This document shows positions 29,344 to 39,753 of a stretch of 64,000 bases of DNA, one piece after another. The translations under genes and the position numbers were made by a program. A model generated the notes under the pieces. It was not told the origin of the DNA. It ran no database searches and saw only the letters and a program-made list of their open reading frames with translations. Position 1 is the first letter of the stretch, and each line of letters begins with the position of its first letter. The stretch is from contig NZ_JAHKNI010000001.1 of assembly GCF_018860155.1 (NCBI RefSeq), positions 819,333 through 883,332 of the forward strand. Direction: 5' to 3'. This DNA is from Nocardia albiluteola (GTDB lineage Bacteria; Actinomycetota; Actinomycetes; Mycobacteriales; Mycobacteriaceae).

Positions 29344-29362
29344 CGCACGCCTCGCGCACGGC

Positions 29363-29382
29363 GGAGCCGAGCGCCGGCGAGG
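29363..29382 (+). repeat. Dispersed 20-bp repeat core (copy 4)
   Basis: GGAGCCGAGCGCCGGCGAGG is identical to the core at 14177-14196. Here it lies between the divergent histidine kinase and ABC exporter. The frame EPSAGEAEV is open through it, but no start codon precedes it closely. Confidence 0.75.
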
Positions 29383-29529
29383 CGGAGGTGTGCGTGAGTC
29401 CACTCTCGAACGGTAGCGTCGCTGCGGCGGAATTGGGTCCTGCGCACCGCGAATTACGTCCGGATACGTACGGCCGATCGCGCCGGGCGGCGGATGTATC
29501 GCGCGGGCATCGCGCGGATTCTCGAAGGC

Positions 29530-30492
29530 ATGAACGATTCGGAATCCACCGGCGGGACAGTGGTTGCGCAGGCGCCTACCGGACCCGACTCGGCCGCCGC
29601 GGTCGTGCACACCGAGGCCCTGACCAAGCGCTACGGCGATCAGGTCGCCGTAGACGCGGTCGACATGACGGTGCATCGCGGCGAGATCTACGGCTTCCTG
29701 GGCCCCAACGGCGCCGGTAAGACCACCACGCTGCGCATGCTGGTCGGGTTGATCCGCCCGACGTCGGGCACGGCGACCGTGCTGGGCCACCGTCCGGGCG
29801 ATCCGCGGGTGTTGCGTCGCACGGGGGTGCTGATCGAGGGTCCGGGCTTCTATCCGTACCTGTCCGGCCGCGACAATCTGCGCGTGCTCGCCAGGTACCG
29901 GGGCAGCACCCGCGACGACGTGGAGGACGTGCTGCGGCGCGTGGGCCTGTCCGAACGCGGCAACGACCGCTTCCGCGCCTACTCCCTCGGGATGAAGCAG
30001 CGCCTCGGCGTGGCCGCGGCCCTGCTGGGCCGCCCGGACCTGCTGATTCTGGACGAACCCACCAACGGCCTGGATCCGGCCGGAATGGCCGAGATGCGGG
30101 AGCTGATCATCGATCTGGCCGCCGACGGGCACACCGTCGTGCTGTCCTCCCACCTGCTCAGCGAGGTGCAGGAGATCTGCGACCGCGTCGGTGTGATCTC
30201 CCGAGGGCGCCTGCTCGCGCAGTCCACGGTGAGTGAATTGCGTGGCGCGGCAACCCTTTTCCTGCGGGCCGAGCCCGCCGAACTCGCCTTCCCCGCGGTG
30301 CGCGCGGTGGTGGGTGAGCGATCCGCACTGCTGACCGCCGCCGGCATCAGAGTCGATGCGGGTACGGCAACGGCGCCGAAGGTGGCGCGTGCGGTGATCG
30401 AGGCGGGCGCGGACCTGCTGGAACTGCGCACCGATGAAAAGTCCTTGGAGGAGGTCTTTTTCGAAATGACGAAGACGGAGGACGCGTCATGA
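29530..30492 (+). CDS. ABC exporter ATP-binding protein
   Basis: The protein has 320 residues. Walker A is GPNGAGKTT, the Q-loop follows in VLIEGPGFYPY, the signature YSLGMKQRL is a variant of LSGGQ typical of ABC-2 drug or lantibiotic exporters, Walker B is LLILDEPTNGLDP, and the H-loop is LSSHLLSEV. About 80 residues of C-terminal regulatory sequence follow the nucleotide-binding domain. The ATG at 29530 follows GAAGG. The stop overlaps the permease ATG (ATGA). It is divergent from the two-component system, the usual layout for a self-protection or envelope-stress module. Confidence 0.9.
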   Translation: MNDSESTGGTVVAQAPTGPDSAAAVVHTEALTKRYGDQVAVDAVDMTVHRGEIYGFLGPNGAGKTTTLRMLVGLIRPTSGTATVLGHRPGDPRVLRRTGVLIEGPGFYPYLSGRDNLRVLARYRGSTRDDVEDVLRRVGLSERGNDRFRAYSLGMKQRLGVAAALLGRPDLLILDEPTNGLDPAGMAEMRELIIDLAADGHTVVLSSHLLSEVQEICDRVGVISRGRLLAQSTVSELRGAATLFLRAEPAELAFPAVRAVVGERSALLTAAGIRVDAGTATAPKVARAVIEAGADLLELRTDEKSLEEVFFEMTKTEDAS

Positions 30493-31388
30493 CCGAATCA
30501 TTGTCGACTGTCCGGGAAGTGCGACCGGGACAACGCGCTATGAGAGATCTATTGGATTGCACGCGAGCGGAATTCACGCGGCTGCGAAAATGGCCCGCGT
30601 TCTGGACAATTCTCGGCGCCTGGATCGTGCTCAATCTCGTCTTCGCGTATCTGTTCAATTATCTTGCCTACACGACAGGTTCGAACACGCGGATGTCCGA
30701 CGGCCAGCCGCGCGCGATCCTGTTGCAGCTCATGCTGCCCGCGGCGGTGCCGGAGGTGTTCACCCAGGGCATGGCGATGTTCGGCGGGGCGTTGATGTTG
30801 GTGCTCGGCGCGCTGGTGACCGGTAGCGGATATGGTTGGGGCAGTTGGAAAACCGTTCTCACCCAGGGGCCGTCGCGCGTGCGGGTGATCGGCGGGACGG
30901 TGATCGCGCTGGTGGGCGTCGTGGTGGGGCTGGTGCTGACCGCCTTCGTCGTCGACACCGGGGTCGCCGCGCTGATCGGCGCGGTCCAGCATCAGGCGCT
31001 GGCGCTGCCCGGATTCGGGCGGATCGTGCTCGGAATCGTCACGGGCACAGTCATTCTCGCGATGTGGACGCTGGCGGGCGCGCTGATCGGTGTGCTGGCC
31101 CGGGGTCCGGCGCTGGCCGTGGGGCTGGGGCTGGTCTACGTGCTGGTGGTGGAGAATCTGCTGCGCGGCGTGGCGTCCATCTTCTCGCCGATCCGCTCGA
31201 TCACCGATCATCTCCCCGGCACGGCGGCGGGATCGCTCGCGGGCGCGATGCGCACGGTCAAGGGCGCCGCGACGCCCGGGGTGCTGGACATTCTGTCCCG
31301 CCCGGCCTCGTTCGTGGTGCTCGGAATCTACATCGTAGTTTTCGCCGTGGGGACCGTGTGGTTGGTGCGTCGTCGCGACATGGCCTGA
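30489..31388 (+). CDS. ABC-2 type exporter permease
   Basis: The protein has 299 residues and six predicted membrane segments, the first at about 38-60 and the last at about 272-293, ending in a short RRRDMA tail. The N-terminal cytoplasmic segment RDLLDCTRAEFTRLRKWPAFW and the coupling region GWGSWKTVLTQGPSR are typical of ABC-2 permeases. It works with the ATPase whose stop codon it overlaps. The cargo is unknown. Lantibiotic-immunity permeases have the same plan, which makes a peptide or lipid substrate plausible. Confidence 0.88.
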   Translation: MTESLSTVREVRPGQRAMRDLLDCTRAEFTRLRKWPAFWTILGAWIVLNLVFAYLFNYLAYTTGSNTRMSDGQPRAILLQLMLPAAVPEVFTQGMAMFGGALMLVLGALVTGSGYGWGSWKTVLTQGPSRVRVIGGTVIALVGVVVGLVLTAFVVDTGVAALIGAVQHQALALPGFGRIVLGIVTGTVILAMWTLAGALIGVLARGPALAVGLGLVYVLVVENLLRGVASIFSPIRSITDHLPGTAAGSLAGAMRTVKGAATPGVLDILSRPASFVVLGIYIVVFAVGTVWLVRRRDMA

Positions 31389-31478
31389 GCGTTTCGGACG
31401 AGTGCGCCCCGGAACGGCGTCGGCCGAAACCGGCTCACGTGGGCCGGATGTGTCGGGCCCCCGCGGTATCGTCCGGGC

Positions 31479-31931
31479 ATGAGTGATGAGCCGATTGGCG
31501 TACCCGATCTGTCGGCGCGCCCGTTCGATCTCACCGCCGAGCGGACGATGGCCGCATCTCCGCAGGCGCTGTACAGCGCCTGGACCGAGCGGTTCGGCGA
31601 CTGGTTCGCCGCACCGGATTCGGTGCTCATGCGGGCCGCGGTGAACGCGCCCTTCTTCTTCCAGGCCGAGGGCGATGGGGCCCGGCATCCGCACTACGGC
31701 CGCTTCCTGCGGCTCGAGCCCGCGCGGCTGGTCGAGCTGACGTGGGTGACGGGTGCGGGGGGCACCGAGGGCGCCGAGACCGTCGTCACCGTCGAGCTCG
31801 CCCCGGCCGAGGAGGGCACCCACCTGACGCTGAACCACCGCGGATTCGCCGGCGAGGCCGCCCGCGACCGGCACAGCCAGGCCTGGCCGATGGTGCTCGA
31901 ACAGCTCGATGAGCGCACCAGGGGTTGGTAG
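31479..31931 (+). CDS. SRPBCC (AHSA1/START-like) protein
   Basis: The protein has 150 residues. The helix-grip fold is shown by ERTMAASPQALYSAWTERFGDWF at the N-terminus and RLVELTWVT plus TVELAPAEEGTHLTLNHRGF in the sheet. It is an AHSA1-like member, which binds hydrophobic ligands; the ligand is unknown. TATCGT (31467-31472) ends six bases before the ATG, so the mRNA may be leaderless. It follows the exporter permease by 90 bases and is probably transcribed separately. Confidence 0.82.
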   Translation: MSDEPIGVPDLSARPFDLTAERTMAASPQALYSAWTERFGDWFAAPDSVLMRAAVNAPFFFQAEGDGARHPHYGRFLRLEPARLVELTWVTGAGGTEGAETVVTVELAPAEEGTHLTLNHRGFAGEAARDRHSQAWPMVLEQLDERTRGW

Positions 31932-32022
31932 ATCGTTTGCGGCTCGAGCATGGTGATCGGTCGTGGCGAACGGGTAGGTTCGTGGTCGGACGGCGTTCTA
32001 TTCCAACTGCGAAAGGACAGTG

Positions 32023-32466
32023 ATGCCAACACGTAGCGCGCGCACCGCATGGAGCGGGGGCCTGCAGGACGGTTCCGGACAGGTCGAGCTGGTCAGCTCC
32101 GGCGTCGGCAAGTACGACGTGTCGTTCCCCAAGCGCGCGGCCGACAACGCCGACGGCACGACCAGCCCGGAGGAGCTGATCGCGGCCGCGCACTCCTCGT
32201 GCTATGCGATGGCGCTGTCGGCGGAGATCGGCAATGCCGGCGGCACCGTGCAGAGCCTGGACGTCAACGCCGATGTGACCCTGGGGCCGGATCCGGCGGG
32301 CGGGTTTCGCATCAGCGGAATCAAGCTGACCGTCCGCGGCCGAGTCACCGGTATCGACGCGGCGGCATTCCAGACCGCTGCGGCAGCGGCCAAGGCCGGG
32401 TGCCCGGTCAGCAAGGCGCTCGCCGGGGTCGACACCATCGAGCTGGACGCCGCGCTCGAGGCCTGA
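32023..32466 (+). CDS. OsmC/Ohr-family peroxiredoxin
   Basis: The protein has 147 residues. The two reactive cysteines are in AAHSSCYAMALS and KAGCPVSKAL, at the spacing seen in OsmC-type thiol peroxidases, which reduce organic hydroperoxides. TSPEELIAAAHSSC is the family signature. The ATG at 32023 was preferred over the GTG directly before it; GAAAGGA lies upstream. Strong back-to-back hairpins follow. Confidence 0.92.
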   Translation: MPTRSARTAWSGGLQDGSGQVELVSSGVGKYDVSFPKRAADNADGTTSPEELIAAAHSSCYAMALSAEIGNAGGTVQSLDVNADVTLGPDPAGGFRISGIKLTVRGRVTGIDAAAFQTAAAAAKAGCPVSKALAGVDTIELDAALEA

Positions 32467-32486
32467 CGCGTCACGCGGACCACTGC

Positions 32487-32538
32487 ACTCTGCGAACCTG
32501 ATGAAGGGGCCGCGGCCGCCTTCACCGGTTCGCAGAGT
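32487..32538. terminator. Hairpin 1 between osmC and mhuD
   Basis: A 12-bp outer stem, ACTCTGCGAACC (32487-32498) / GGTTCGCAGAGT (32527-32538), encloses an inner GAAGG/CCTTC stem around the palindrome GGCCGCGGCC. It lies between two convergent genes and can act on both strands. Confidence 0.7.
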
Positions 32539-32554
32539 CCAGTCTGCCCGGCGC

Positions 32555-32593
32555 GCTCGTGGCCGGATCGTTTGTCCGGTCCCGGCCACGAGC
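32555..32593. terminator. Hairpin 2 between osmC and mhuD
   Basis: A perfect 12-bp stem, GCTCGTGGCCGG (32555-32566) / CCGGCCACGAGC (32582-32593), has a 15-base loop that includes TTTGT. With hairpin 1 it forms a double bidirectional stop between convergent genes. Confidence 0.7.
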
Positions 32594-32624
32594 ACCGTGA
32601 GGTCAGGCGGCCGGGCAACGAGGG

Positions 32625-32939
32625 TCAGTTCGTCTTGCTCGTCACGTCGAGCACAACCTCGAACTCGAGCAGCGAGGCCCCGGTGGCCACCGGCTTGCGG
32701 CTCGGGTCGCCCGCATGGGCCTCCTTGGCCGGGCCGTCCCGCCACGCGGCGAAGGACTCCTCCGAATCCCACTGCGTGACAACGAAATACCGGTTGTCAC
32801 CGGCGACCGGGCGAAGCAGCTGGAACCCGAGGAAGCCCGGCGAGTTCTCCACCGCGTGGGCGCGATGGGCGAACCGCTTCTCCAGCTCGGGTCCCGCGCC
32901 CTCGGGCACCTCGATTGCATTGATCTTTACGACAGCCAT
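32625..32939 (-). CDS. mhuD: Heme-degrading monooxygenase MhuD
   Basis: This 104-residue protein, very close to M. tuberculosis Rv3592, opens heme to mycobilin and releases iron without CO. Asn7 (VVKINAIEV), the Arg/His segment KRFAHRAHAVENSPGF, Trp in FAAWRDG and the heme-ligating His in KEAHAG are all present. It should be a ferredoxin-like dimer of the ABM family in the cytoplasm. A -10-like TAGCCT on this strand ends seven bases before the ATG, indicating a leaderless mRNA. No obvious IdeR box was seen upstream. It is divergent from the NRPS gene by 277 bases. Confidence 0.92.
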   Translation of the reverse strand: MAVVKINAIEVPEGAGPELEKRFAHRAHAVENSPGFLGFQLLRPVAGDNRYFVVTQWDSEESFAAWRDGPAKEAHAGDPSRKPVATGASLLEFEVVLDVTSKTN

Positions 32940-33216
32940 GCGAACCAGGCTAGCGTCGGGCCGACGCGGGCGCCCCTACCGCCTGGTGGATGACGCGGTG
33001 GACCGAGTAGCCCTCGAGGCGGCCCGGCACCGTTCAGCAAACTCCAGGTGAACGAGATCGCCGGCGCCTGTGCGATAAGTCCGCGGGCCACCTAACGTTC
33101 CCGGCAGTGAACGGTCCCGCGATTGCGGATCCTCCACCGCACTCCCGATACTCCATCGTGCCGACGCGGAGCAGGTTTCCGCGCTCGGGCGGAGAAGCAG
33201 GGAGCGCGATGCGGTC

Positions 33217-36200
33217 ATGACGGTGCAATTCGAGGGTCGTCGGGCGCTGCGCGATCGTCGCCGCCCGCGTGTCCCGCACTTCGGGCAGTTACTGACCGCC
33301 GCCGTGGACCATCGCCCCGACGCGGTGGCGATCCGGTTCGATCCCACCGGGGAGCCGGACGACCACCGCGACATCACCTACGCGGACCTGGACGGGGCCT
33401 CCACGCGGCTGGCGCGGGAGCTGATCGATCGCGGTGCCGGCGCGGGGGACGTGGTGGCCGTCGCCCTGGGCCGCGGCGTCGAGTCGGTGGTGTCGGTGTG
33501 GGCGGTCGCGAAAACGGGCGCGGCGTACCTCCCGGTGGACCCGGCCTTCCCTGCGGAACGTATCGGCCACATCCTCGCCGACTCCGGAGCGGCGTTCGGG
33601 GTGACGCTGACCCGGCATCGCGGAGCACTTGGCGCGGGTATCCCCTGGATCGAGCTGGACGAGCCGGAACAGGCCGGGGCGATTGCCGGGCGTCCGGCGG
33701 ACCCGGTGACCTACCTGGATCGGGTGCGCAGGATTCACGACCAGCATCCGGCGTATGTCATCTACACCTCGGGCTCCACGGGACGGCCCAAGGGGGTCGT
33801 GGTCACGCATTCCGGCCTCGGCCCGCTGGTCGCCGCGGCGCAGCGGAGATACGGGGTGGACGCCGCGTCGCGGGTGCTGCAGCTCTGCTCGCTCAGCTTC
33901 GATGTGTCGGTGCTCGAGCTGCTGTTGGCGTTCGCTTCGGGTGCGACTCTGGTGGTGGCGCCGCCCGGTGTGGTCGGTGGCGCCGATCTCGCGGATCTCC
34001 TACGGCGAGAACGGATCTCCCACCTGCTCATCACGCCCGCCGCGCTGGAATCGGTGGACGCCACCGACCTGCCGGACCTGCGGGTCGTGGTGGTTGCGGG
34101 AGACCGATTCGGCCCGGAGCTCGCGAATCGCTGGAGCGGTGCACGGGCCTTCCACAACGGATACGGGCCGACCGAGGCGACGATCCTGGCGACCGGCAGC
34201 GCCGCGATCCGGCCCGGCGAGCCGATCACGATCGGCGCCCCCTTTCCGGAAGTCGGTGCGTGGGTGCTGGATTCGCGGCTCGAGCCTGTGCCCTTCGGGG
34301 TGGTCGGTGAGCTGTACCTGTCGGGTCCGGCGCAGGCGCGAGGCTATCTCGGTCGGCCAGGCCTGACGGCGCAGCGTTTCGTGGCCGCGCCGGGGTACGC
34401 CGGGACTGCGGGTTCCACGATGTACCGCACCGGTGACCTGGTACGACGGCGTGACCACGGGGAACTGGAGTTCGTCGGCCGCGCGGACTTCCAGGTGAAG
34501 ATCCGCGGAATTCGCGTCGAGCCCAGCGAGGTCGACGAGGTGCTGTCCGATCACCCGGACGTGGATGTCGCGTTGACGATCGGATCTGAATTACCGTCGG
34601 GTGCAACTGGATTGGTTTCCTACATCGTAGGGCTTGCCGGAACCGCCCCGGATGCAGGGGAACTGGTCACTTTTGCCGCGAGTCGGCTACCGGATCACCT
34701 TGTGCCCGTGCTGATCACGGTCCTGGACGAGTTGCCGCTGACGCCTGTCGGCAAGATCGACCGGGCGGCGCTGCCCGAACCCGTCTTCGCTCGCCCGTAC
34801 CGCGCGCCGGAGACCACCGACGAGCGGACCCTCGCAACGCTGTTCACCGAGTTGCTCGGAGTACCCACGGTCGGGGCCGACGACTCGTTTCTCGCGCTCG
34901 GCGGCGACAGCATCATGTCGCTGCGGCTGGTGTCGCGAGCCCGGGCGGCGGGGCTGGCGTTCGGTCCCGCCGACGTGTTCGAGCACCGGACGGTGGCGGC
35001 GCTCGCACGGATCGCGGTCCGTGTCGAGCCCGAGGCTGACACCGCCTCCTCGGATACGCCGCTGGTCCAGGTGCCGGACGAGGACCTGGCGGCCTGGCGA
35101 CAGCGATACGAACACATCTCGGAGGTCCTGCCGCTCGCACCGATGCAGGCCGGTCTGCTGTTCCATCTGGAACTCGCGGCCGGGACGGTCGACGACTACC
35201 TCGGCCAGTTCGTGCTGGAACTGTCCGGCGTCGTCGACGCGGACCGGCTGCGCCTGGCGGTTCGGGCCCTGTTCGATCGGCACGACAATCTGCGGGTCGC
35301 GTTCGCGCGCACCGCCGATGGGACTCCGGTACAGCTAGTCATCGACCCCATCGACCTGCCGTGGCAGCAGCACGAGGGCGTCCGCGATGCCGACCTGCCC
35401 GCACTGCTGACCGCCGCGCAGCGCCTGGATCCGGCGCGGCCGCCCCTGGCGCGATTCACCCTGTGCCGCACGGAGTCCGGACGCACCTACCTCGCGATCA
35501 CCGCGCACCACATCCTGATCGACGGCTGGTCGATACCGCTGCTGGTACGGGATCTGCTGGCGCTGTACGCCGCGCACGGTGCGGCGGCCGCGCTGCCCCG
35601 CCCACGCCCCTACCGTGACTATCTGCGATGGCTGGCCGCTCGGGACAGCGCTGCCGCGCGCCGTGTGTGGGCCACGGCGCTGACCGGTGCGACGCCCACC
35701 GCGCTCACCGCCGCACTCGAGCGTCCCGGCACGCCGGTCACGGGATTTCGCTGTCACGAGGTCGTGGTGCCCACCCCGCACACGGCGGCGCTGGTTGCCG
35801 CCGCCGCGGCGGCCGAGGTAACGGTGAACACCCTGGTCCAGGCGGCCTGGGGGCTGGTGCTGTCGGCCACCACCGGTCACGCCGACGTGGTGTTCGGCGC
35901 CGTCGTCTCGGGGCGGCCCGCCTCCCTGGCGGGTGTCGACGAAATGGTCGGCATGTTCGTCAACACCATCCCCGTGCGGGTGCGCATCGATCCGCACGAG
36001 ACCGTGACCGAACTGCTGGCCCGGCTGCAGCGCGAGCAGGCCGCGCTGCTGGACCACCACCACCTCGGACTGCCCGAGATGCAACGAGCCGCAGGCGCCG
36101 ACGAGTTGTTCGATACCCTGGTGGCCTTCGAGTCTTTCCCGGTCGATGCCGCTGGATTGCGCAGCGCGGCAGGCGATGTCGACGGTCTCGTGATCGCCGA

Positions 36201-39003
36201 CATCCGGGAGGCCGACTACGGTCACTACCCGCTGACCGTGGTGGTCACCGTGGATGCGCAGATTCGAATCCAATTTCCTTACCGCAGTGACATTTTCAGC
36301 GAGGAATCGGTCCTGGGTCTGGCCGATCGGCTGCTGCGCGTGCTGGACGAGTTCGCCCGGCGCCCGGGCCTGCGGCTGGCCGGAATCGACCTGGTCGACG
36401 CGGCCGAACGGGATCGGCTGACCACGGCGTCCGGTGGCGCGCCGACGCTGTCCGGTCGCATGCCCGACCTGCTGACGCGCGGGGTTGCCCTCGGGCGCGA
36501 CCGCACCGCGATCCGCCATCGCGGGGTATCGGTCGGCTACGGCGAACTCGACGCGTACTCCTCCCGGCTGGCCCGGGTCCTGATCGAACGCGGTGTGGGA
36601 CCCGAACATGTTGTCGCCCTGGCCTTGCCGCGCTCGTACGAGATGGTCGCCGCGGTCTGGGCGGTGGCCAAGGCCGGTGGTGCGTACGTTCCGGTGGATC
36701 CGACGTATCCCGAGGATCGGGTGCGGTACATGCTGGCCGATTCCGGCGCCGTGCTCGGCGTGAGCATCGCCGCGTTCGCCGATCGGCTGCCGGTGGGGGC
36801 GACATGGCTGATCCTGGACGATCCGGCGACCGAGGCATCATGCGCGGGGCAGTCGAGCGATCCGATCGGCGATGCGGATCGACTTGCGCCGCTGCGGCTT
36901 TCGCATCCGGCGTATGTGATCTACACCTCCGGATCGACGGGGGCGCCCAAGGGCGTGGTGGTCTCGCACGAGGGGCTCGCGGCGCTGACCCAGTACGCCC
37001 GCGAGGCGCTCCAGGTCGACGCCGGACATCGCGTGCTGGATCACACCACACCGAGTTTCGATCCCACCGTGCAGCAGTGGCTGATGACGTTCAGCACCGG
37101 CGCCACCCTGGTCATCGCGCCGTCCGACCTGATCGGCGGCGAAGACCTCGCGGAACTGGCTCGCGCCGAACGGATTACGCACTGGATGAGCATTCCGGCG
37201 GTCCTGGCGACCGTCGACCCCGGCGGACTCCCGGAGTTGCGGGTCGTGGTTTCCGGCGGCGACGCGCTGACCGAGGATCTGGTGTCTCGATGGCAGCCGG
37301 GTCGTCGGTTCGTCAACGCGTACGGTCCGACCGAGGCGACGGTCGGCTCGACCGGCGTCTGCGTCGTGGCGGGCCGGAAGATCACGATCGGCACCCCGAA
37401 GTACGGCATCACCACGATGGTGCTGGACTCCCGGTTGCGGCCCGTGCCGCCCGGCGTCGTCGGCGAGCTCTACCTGTCCGGGGTCGGACTGGCGCGGGGC
37501 TATCACGGCAGGCCCGGCCTCACCGGGCAGCACTTCCTCGCCGATCCGTGGGGACCGGCGGGGCGGCGCATGTACCGGACCGGTGATCTCGTGCGGTGGA
37601 CCACCGGACCCGCCGGCACTCCTGAACTGGAATACCTGGGGCGCACGGACTCTCAGGTCAAGATCCGCGGCATCCGCGTCGAACTCGGCGAGATCGACGC
37701 CGCACTGCGCGCACTCCCCGGCATCGATTTCGCCCTCACGGTGGGCCGCCGCAACGGCGCCGGTGCGCTCGTTCCGGTCTCGTTTGTGCTGGCGGCGCCG
37801 GGCCACCCACTCGACCCGGCCGCCGTGCGCGCCGATCTCACCGCCCGCCTGCCCCGGCATCTGATCCCGGCGGCGCTGATGGTGCTGGACCGGGTGCCGC
37901 TCACCCCGATGGGCAAGGTGGACCGCAAAGCCCTGCCCGCACCGGTATTCGCGACGGGGGACTATCGGCCGCCGGTCACCGCCGACGAGCGGATGGTGTG
38001 TGAGATCTTCGCCGAGGTGCTCGGAGCGGATCGAATCGGGCTGGACGACAACTTCTTCGAATGCGGCGGCAGTTCGCTGCTTGCCACCCGGGTGGCCGCG
38101 CGGCTGAGTTCCGTACTGGGACACCGGGTACCGGTCACGGCGCTGTTCACCGCCGCGACACCCGGGGCCCTGGCCGCGGGGCTGCGGGCCGGCCGGATCG
38201 ACGCGGCCGGTGCGTTCGAGGTGCTGCTTCCGATCCGCCCGGGTGGCGGGTCGGCGCCGCTGTTCTGCGTCCATCCGATCGGCGGTATCGCCTGGTCGTT
38301 CGCCGGCCTGGCGGCGCACCTGGACCCCGATCGGCCCCTCTACGGACTGCAGTCACCGGCGCTGGCATCGGACGAGCCGCCGCCCGCCTCCATCGAGGAC
38401 TGGGCCCGTCGCTACCTGCGGGAAATGCGGACGGTCCAGCCGTCCGGGCCCTACCATCTGCTGGGCTGGTCGCAGGGCGGTGTGATCGCCCATGCGATCG
38501 CGGCCCTGCTGCAGGCCGAGGGCGAGCAGGTGGGGCTGCTCGCGATGATGGACAGCCGCCTGGTCCACGAGTCCGGCGCGATCGCCGGTCCCGAGCCGAT
38601 CGAGCTGCTCAGCGGGCTGCTCGGGCGGTCGTTCGACGATGCCCCGGCCCCCGAGATCCACGACCTGCCGCAGCTGGTCGAGTACCTGTCCCGTTTGCCC
38701 GAGCCGTTCGCATCCTTCGGCGCCGACCGGATCTCCCGGGTGCTCGAGGCGGCGGTGAGTTCGCTCGAGGCCGAATACCATCCGATCCCGGTGGCGGGCG
38801 ATCTGGTCTATTTCACTGCCTCGCAGGACGATCCGACCGGAGTGGCGGGCGCATCGACGTGGACCGGCGCGATGCTCGGCGGCATCCGTAATCATCCGGT
38901 CGCGGTCACCCACTGGCACATGACCACCGACGCGGCCCTGGCACGGATCGGTGCGGTGCTGACCGAGACCCTGGCGGGTGCGCGTCCCGCTCGAGAGGAC
39001 TAG
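33217..39003 (+). CDS. Two-module non-ribosomal peptide synthetase (A-PCP-C-A-PCP-TE)
   Basis: The protein has 1928 residues. Adenylation domain 1 has YTSGSTG at 183-189. Carrier 1 has its phosphopantetheine Ser565 in GGDSIMS. The condensation domain has HHILIDG at 764-770. Adenylation domain 2 has YTSGSTG at 1236-1242, and carrier 2 has Ser1619 in GGSSLLA. The thioesterase nucleophile is Ser1752 in GWSQG, with a late His in HWHMTTD. By alignment to GrsA the pocket residues read DVLLVAGILK (A1) and DPQMVGAVGK (A2); I do not assign amino acids. No epimerase, methyltransferase, reductase or MbtH gene is seen. The order predicts a released dipeptide or a loaded partner. A 3-codon ORF (ATG CGG TCA TGA) overlaps the start. 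Confidence 0.95.
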   Translation: MTVQFEGRRALRDRRRPRVPHFGQLLTAAVDHRPDAVAIRFDPTGEPDDHRDITYADLDGASTRLARELIDRGAGAGDVVAVALGRGVESVVSVWAVAKTGAAYLPVDPAFPAERIGHILADSGAAFGVTLTRHRGALGAGIPWIELDEPEQAGAIAGRPADPVTYLDRVRRIHDQHPAYVIYTSGSTGRPKGVVVTHSGLGPLVAAAQRRYGVDAASRVLQLCSLSFDVSVLELLLAFASGATLVVAPPGVVGGADLADLLRRERISHLLITPAALESVDATDLPDLRVVVVAGDRFGPELANRWSGARAFHNGYGPTEATILATGSAAIRPGEPITIGAPFPEVGAWVLDSRLEPVPFGVVGELYLSGPAQARGYLGRPGLTAQRFVAAPGYAGTAGSTMYRTGDLVRRRDHGELEFVGRADFQVKIRGIRVEPSEVDEVLSDHPDVDVALTIGSELPSGATGLVSYIVGLAGTAPDAGELVTFAASRLPDHLVPVLITVLDELPLTPVGKIDRAALPEPVFARPYRAPETTDERTLATLFTELLGVPTVGADDSFLALGGDSIMSLRLVSRARAAGLAFGPADVFEHRTVAALARIAVRVEPEADTASSDTPLVQVPDEDLAAWRQRYEHISEVLPLAPMQAGLLFHLELAAGTVDDYLGQFVLELSGVVDADRLRLAVRALFDRHDNLRVAFARTADGTPVQLVIDPIDLPWQQHEGVRDADLPALLTAAQRLDPARPPLARFTLCRTESGRTYLAITAHHILIDGWSIPLLVRDLLALYAAHGAAAALPRPRPYRDYLRWLAARDSAAARRVWATALTGATPTALTAALERPGTPVTGFRCHEVVVPTPHTAALVAAAAAAEVTVNTLVQAAWGLVLSATTGHADVVFGAVVSGRPASLAGVDEMVGMFVNTIPVRVRIDPHETVTELLARLQREQAALLDHHHLGLPEMQRAAGADELFDTLVAFESFPVDAAGLRSAAGDVDGLVIADIREADYGHYPLTVVVTVDAQIRIQFPYRSDIFSEESVLGLADRLLRVLDEFARRPGLRLAGIDLVDAAERDRLTTASGGAPTLSGRMPDLLTRGVALGRDRTAIRHRGVSVGYGELDAYSSRLARVLIERGVGPEHVVALALPRSYEMVAAVWAVAKAGGAYVPVDPTYPEDRVRYMLADSGAVLGVSIAAFADRLPVGATWLILDDPATEASCAGQSSDPIGDADRLAPLRLSHPAYVIYTSGSTGAPKGVVVSHEGLAALTQYAREALQVDAGHRVLDHTTPSFDPTVQQWLMTFSTGATLVIAPSDLIGGEDLAELARAERITHWMSIPAVLATVDPGGLPELRVVVSGGDALTEDLVSRWQPGRRFVNAYGPTEATVGSTGVCVVAGRKITIGTPKYGITTMVLDSRLRPVPPGVVGELYLSGVGLARGYHGRPGLTGQHFLADPWGPAGRRMYRTGDLVRWTTGPAGTPELEYLGRTDSQVKIRGIRVELGEIDAALRALPGIDFALTVGRRNGAGALVPVSFVLAAPGHPLDPAAVRADLTARLPRHLIPAALMVLDRVPLTPMGKVDRKALPAPVFATGDYRPPVTADERMVCEIFAEVLGADRIGLDDNFFECGGSSLLATRVAARLSSVLGHRVPVTALFTAATPGALAAGLRAGRIDAAGAFEVLLPIRPGGGSAPLFCVHPIGGIAWSFAGLAAHLDPDRPLYGLQSPALASDEPPPASIEDWARRYLREMRTVQPSGPYHLLGWSQGGVIAHAIAALLQAEGEQVGLLAMMDSRLVHESGAIAGPEPIELLSGLLGRSFDDAPAPEIHDLPQLVEYLSRLPEPFASFGADRISRVLEAAVSSLEAEYHPIPVAGDLVYFTASQDDPTGVAGASTWTGAMLGGIRNHPVAVTHWHMTTDAALARIGAVLTETLAGARPARED

Positions 39004-39006
39004 CCC

Positions 39007-39717
39007 GTGACCGCCCGTTCCTTCGTCGGGACTCGCTCGGATGTCCTCTGGCACAGCCTGTTCGACGAGCCGATCCGTCCGGACGGTCACGAGCGCGTGC
39101 TCGCGGACTGGATCGGTGACTACCTCACCCGTCCGCACGAGGACCTCGGCCGCGGCGGCCCGATCTGCCCCTACGTCCGGCCCGCGATCACCCACCGCAG
39201 CATGGTGGCGGCGTTCGTGCCGGGAGCGGCCGAGCTCACCGAGGATCGCATGCGCTCGATCGTCCTGGACGCCTTCGACATTCACGCCGAACTCGTTGCG
39301 GCGACCCCGGATCGCCGCGGACCGCAGGTGGTGATCACCGTGTTCCCGGAGTTGGCCGACGTCGGGCGAGTGGACAGCGTGCACGCCGCGCACAAGGACC
39401 TGTTCGTCGGCAACGGGCTCATGCTGGGGCAGTTCTATCCCGGATGCGGCCAGCCTGGCCTGTGGAACAGCGACTTCCGCCCGCTCGACGCGCCGCTGCC
39501 GATGCTGGTGGTCCGGGAGATGATGAACACCGACTACCCCTTTCTGGTCGGGGATCCGGACTGGGTGTACGCCTATCTCACCAAGTTCGCCCGCGGACTC
39601 CCGGCCAAGCTGCGTCGCACGATGGCCGAACGGTCGCACCTGACCGACGGTCCGTCCGCGGTCGCCATCACCGACCATCGCGCGCACGATGTCGGTGAGT
39701 TCGCCGGCAGCGCGTGA
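39007..39717 (+). CDS. DUF6875 protein, NRPS partner
   Basis: The protein has 236 residues and begins at GTG three bases after the NRPS stop, so it is almost certainly co-expressed with it. GGPICPYVRPAI near residue 50 and the segment DAPLPMLVVREMMNTDYPFL near residue 160 match DUF6875, a family found beside actinobacterial NRPS and related clusters. CPYV and a Cys in YPGCGQPG could be metal or redox ligands. No catalytic family is recognisable. A tailoring or release role for the NRPS product is a reasonable inference, not seen directly. Confidence 0.75.
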   Translation: MTARSFVGTRSDVLWHSLFDEPIRPDGHERVLADWIGDYLTRPHEDLGRGGPICPYVRPAITHRSMVAAFVPGAAELTEDRMRSIVLDAFDIHAELVAATPDRRGPQVVITVFPELADVGRVDSVHAAHKDLFVGNGLMLGQFYPGCGQPGLWNSDFRPLDAPLPMLVVREMMNTDYPFLVGDPDWVYAYLTKFARGLPAKLRRTMAERSHLTDGPSAVAITDHRAHDVGEFAGSA

Positions 39718-39753
39718 GGTCGTCCGCGTGCGACCGCGACCGGACCGCAGCCG

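Noticed and set aside
32940..33216. IdeR box between mhuD and the NRPS, which would suggest a siderophore locus
   Set aside because: No TTAGG-type palindrome could be found. Without it, and without MbtH, salicylate or hydroxylase genes, a siderophore assignment is not supported.
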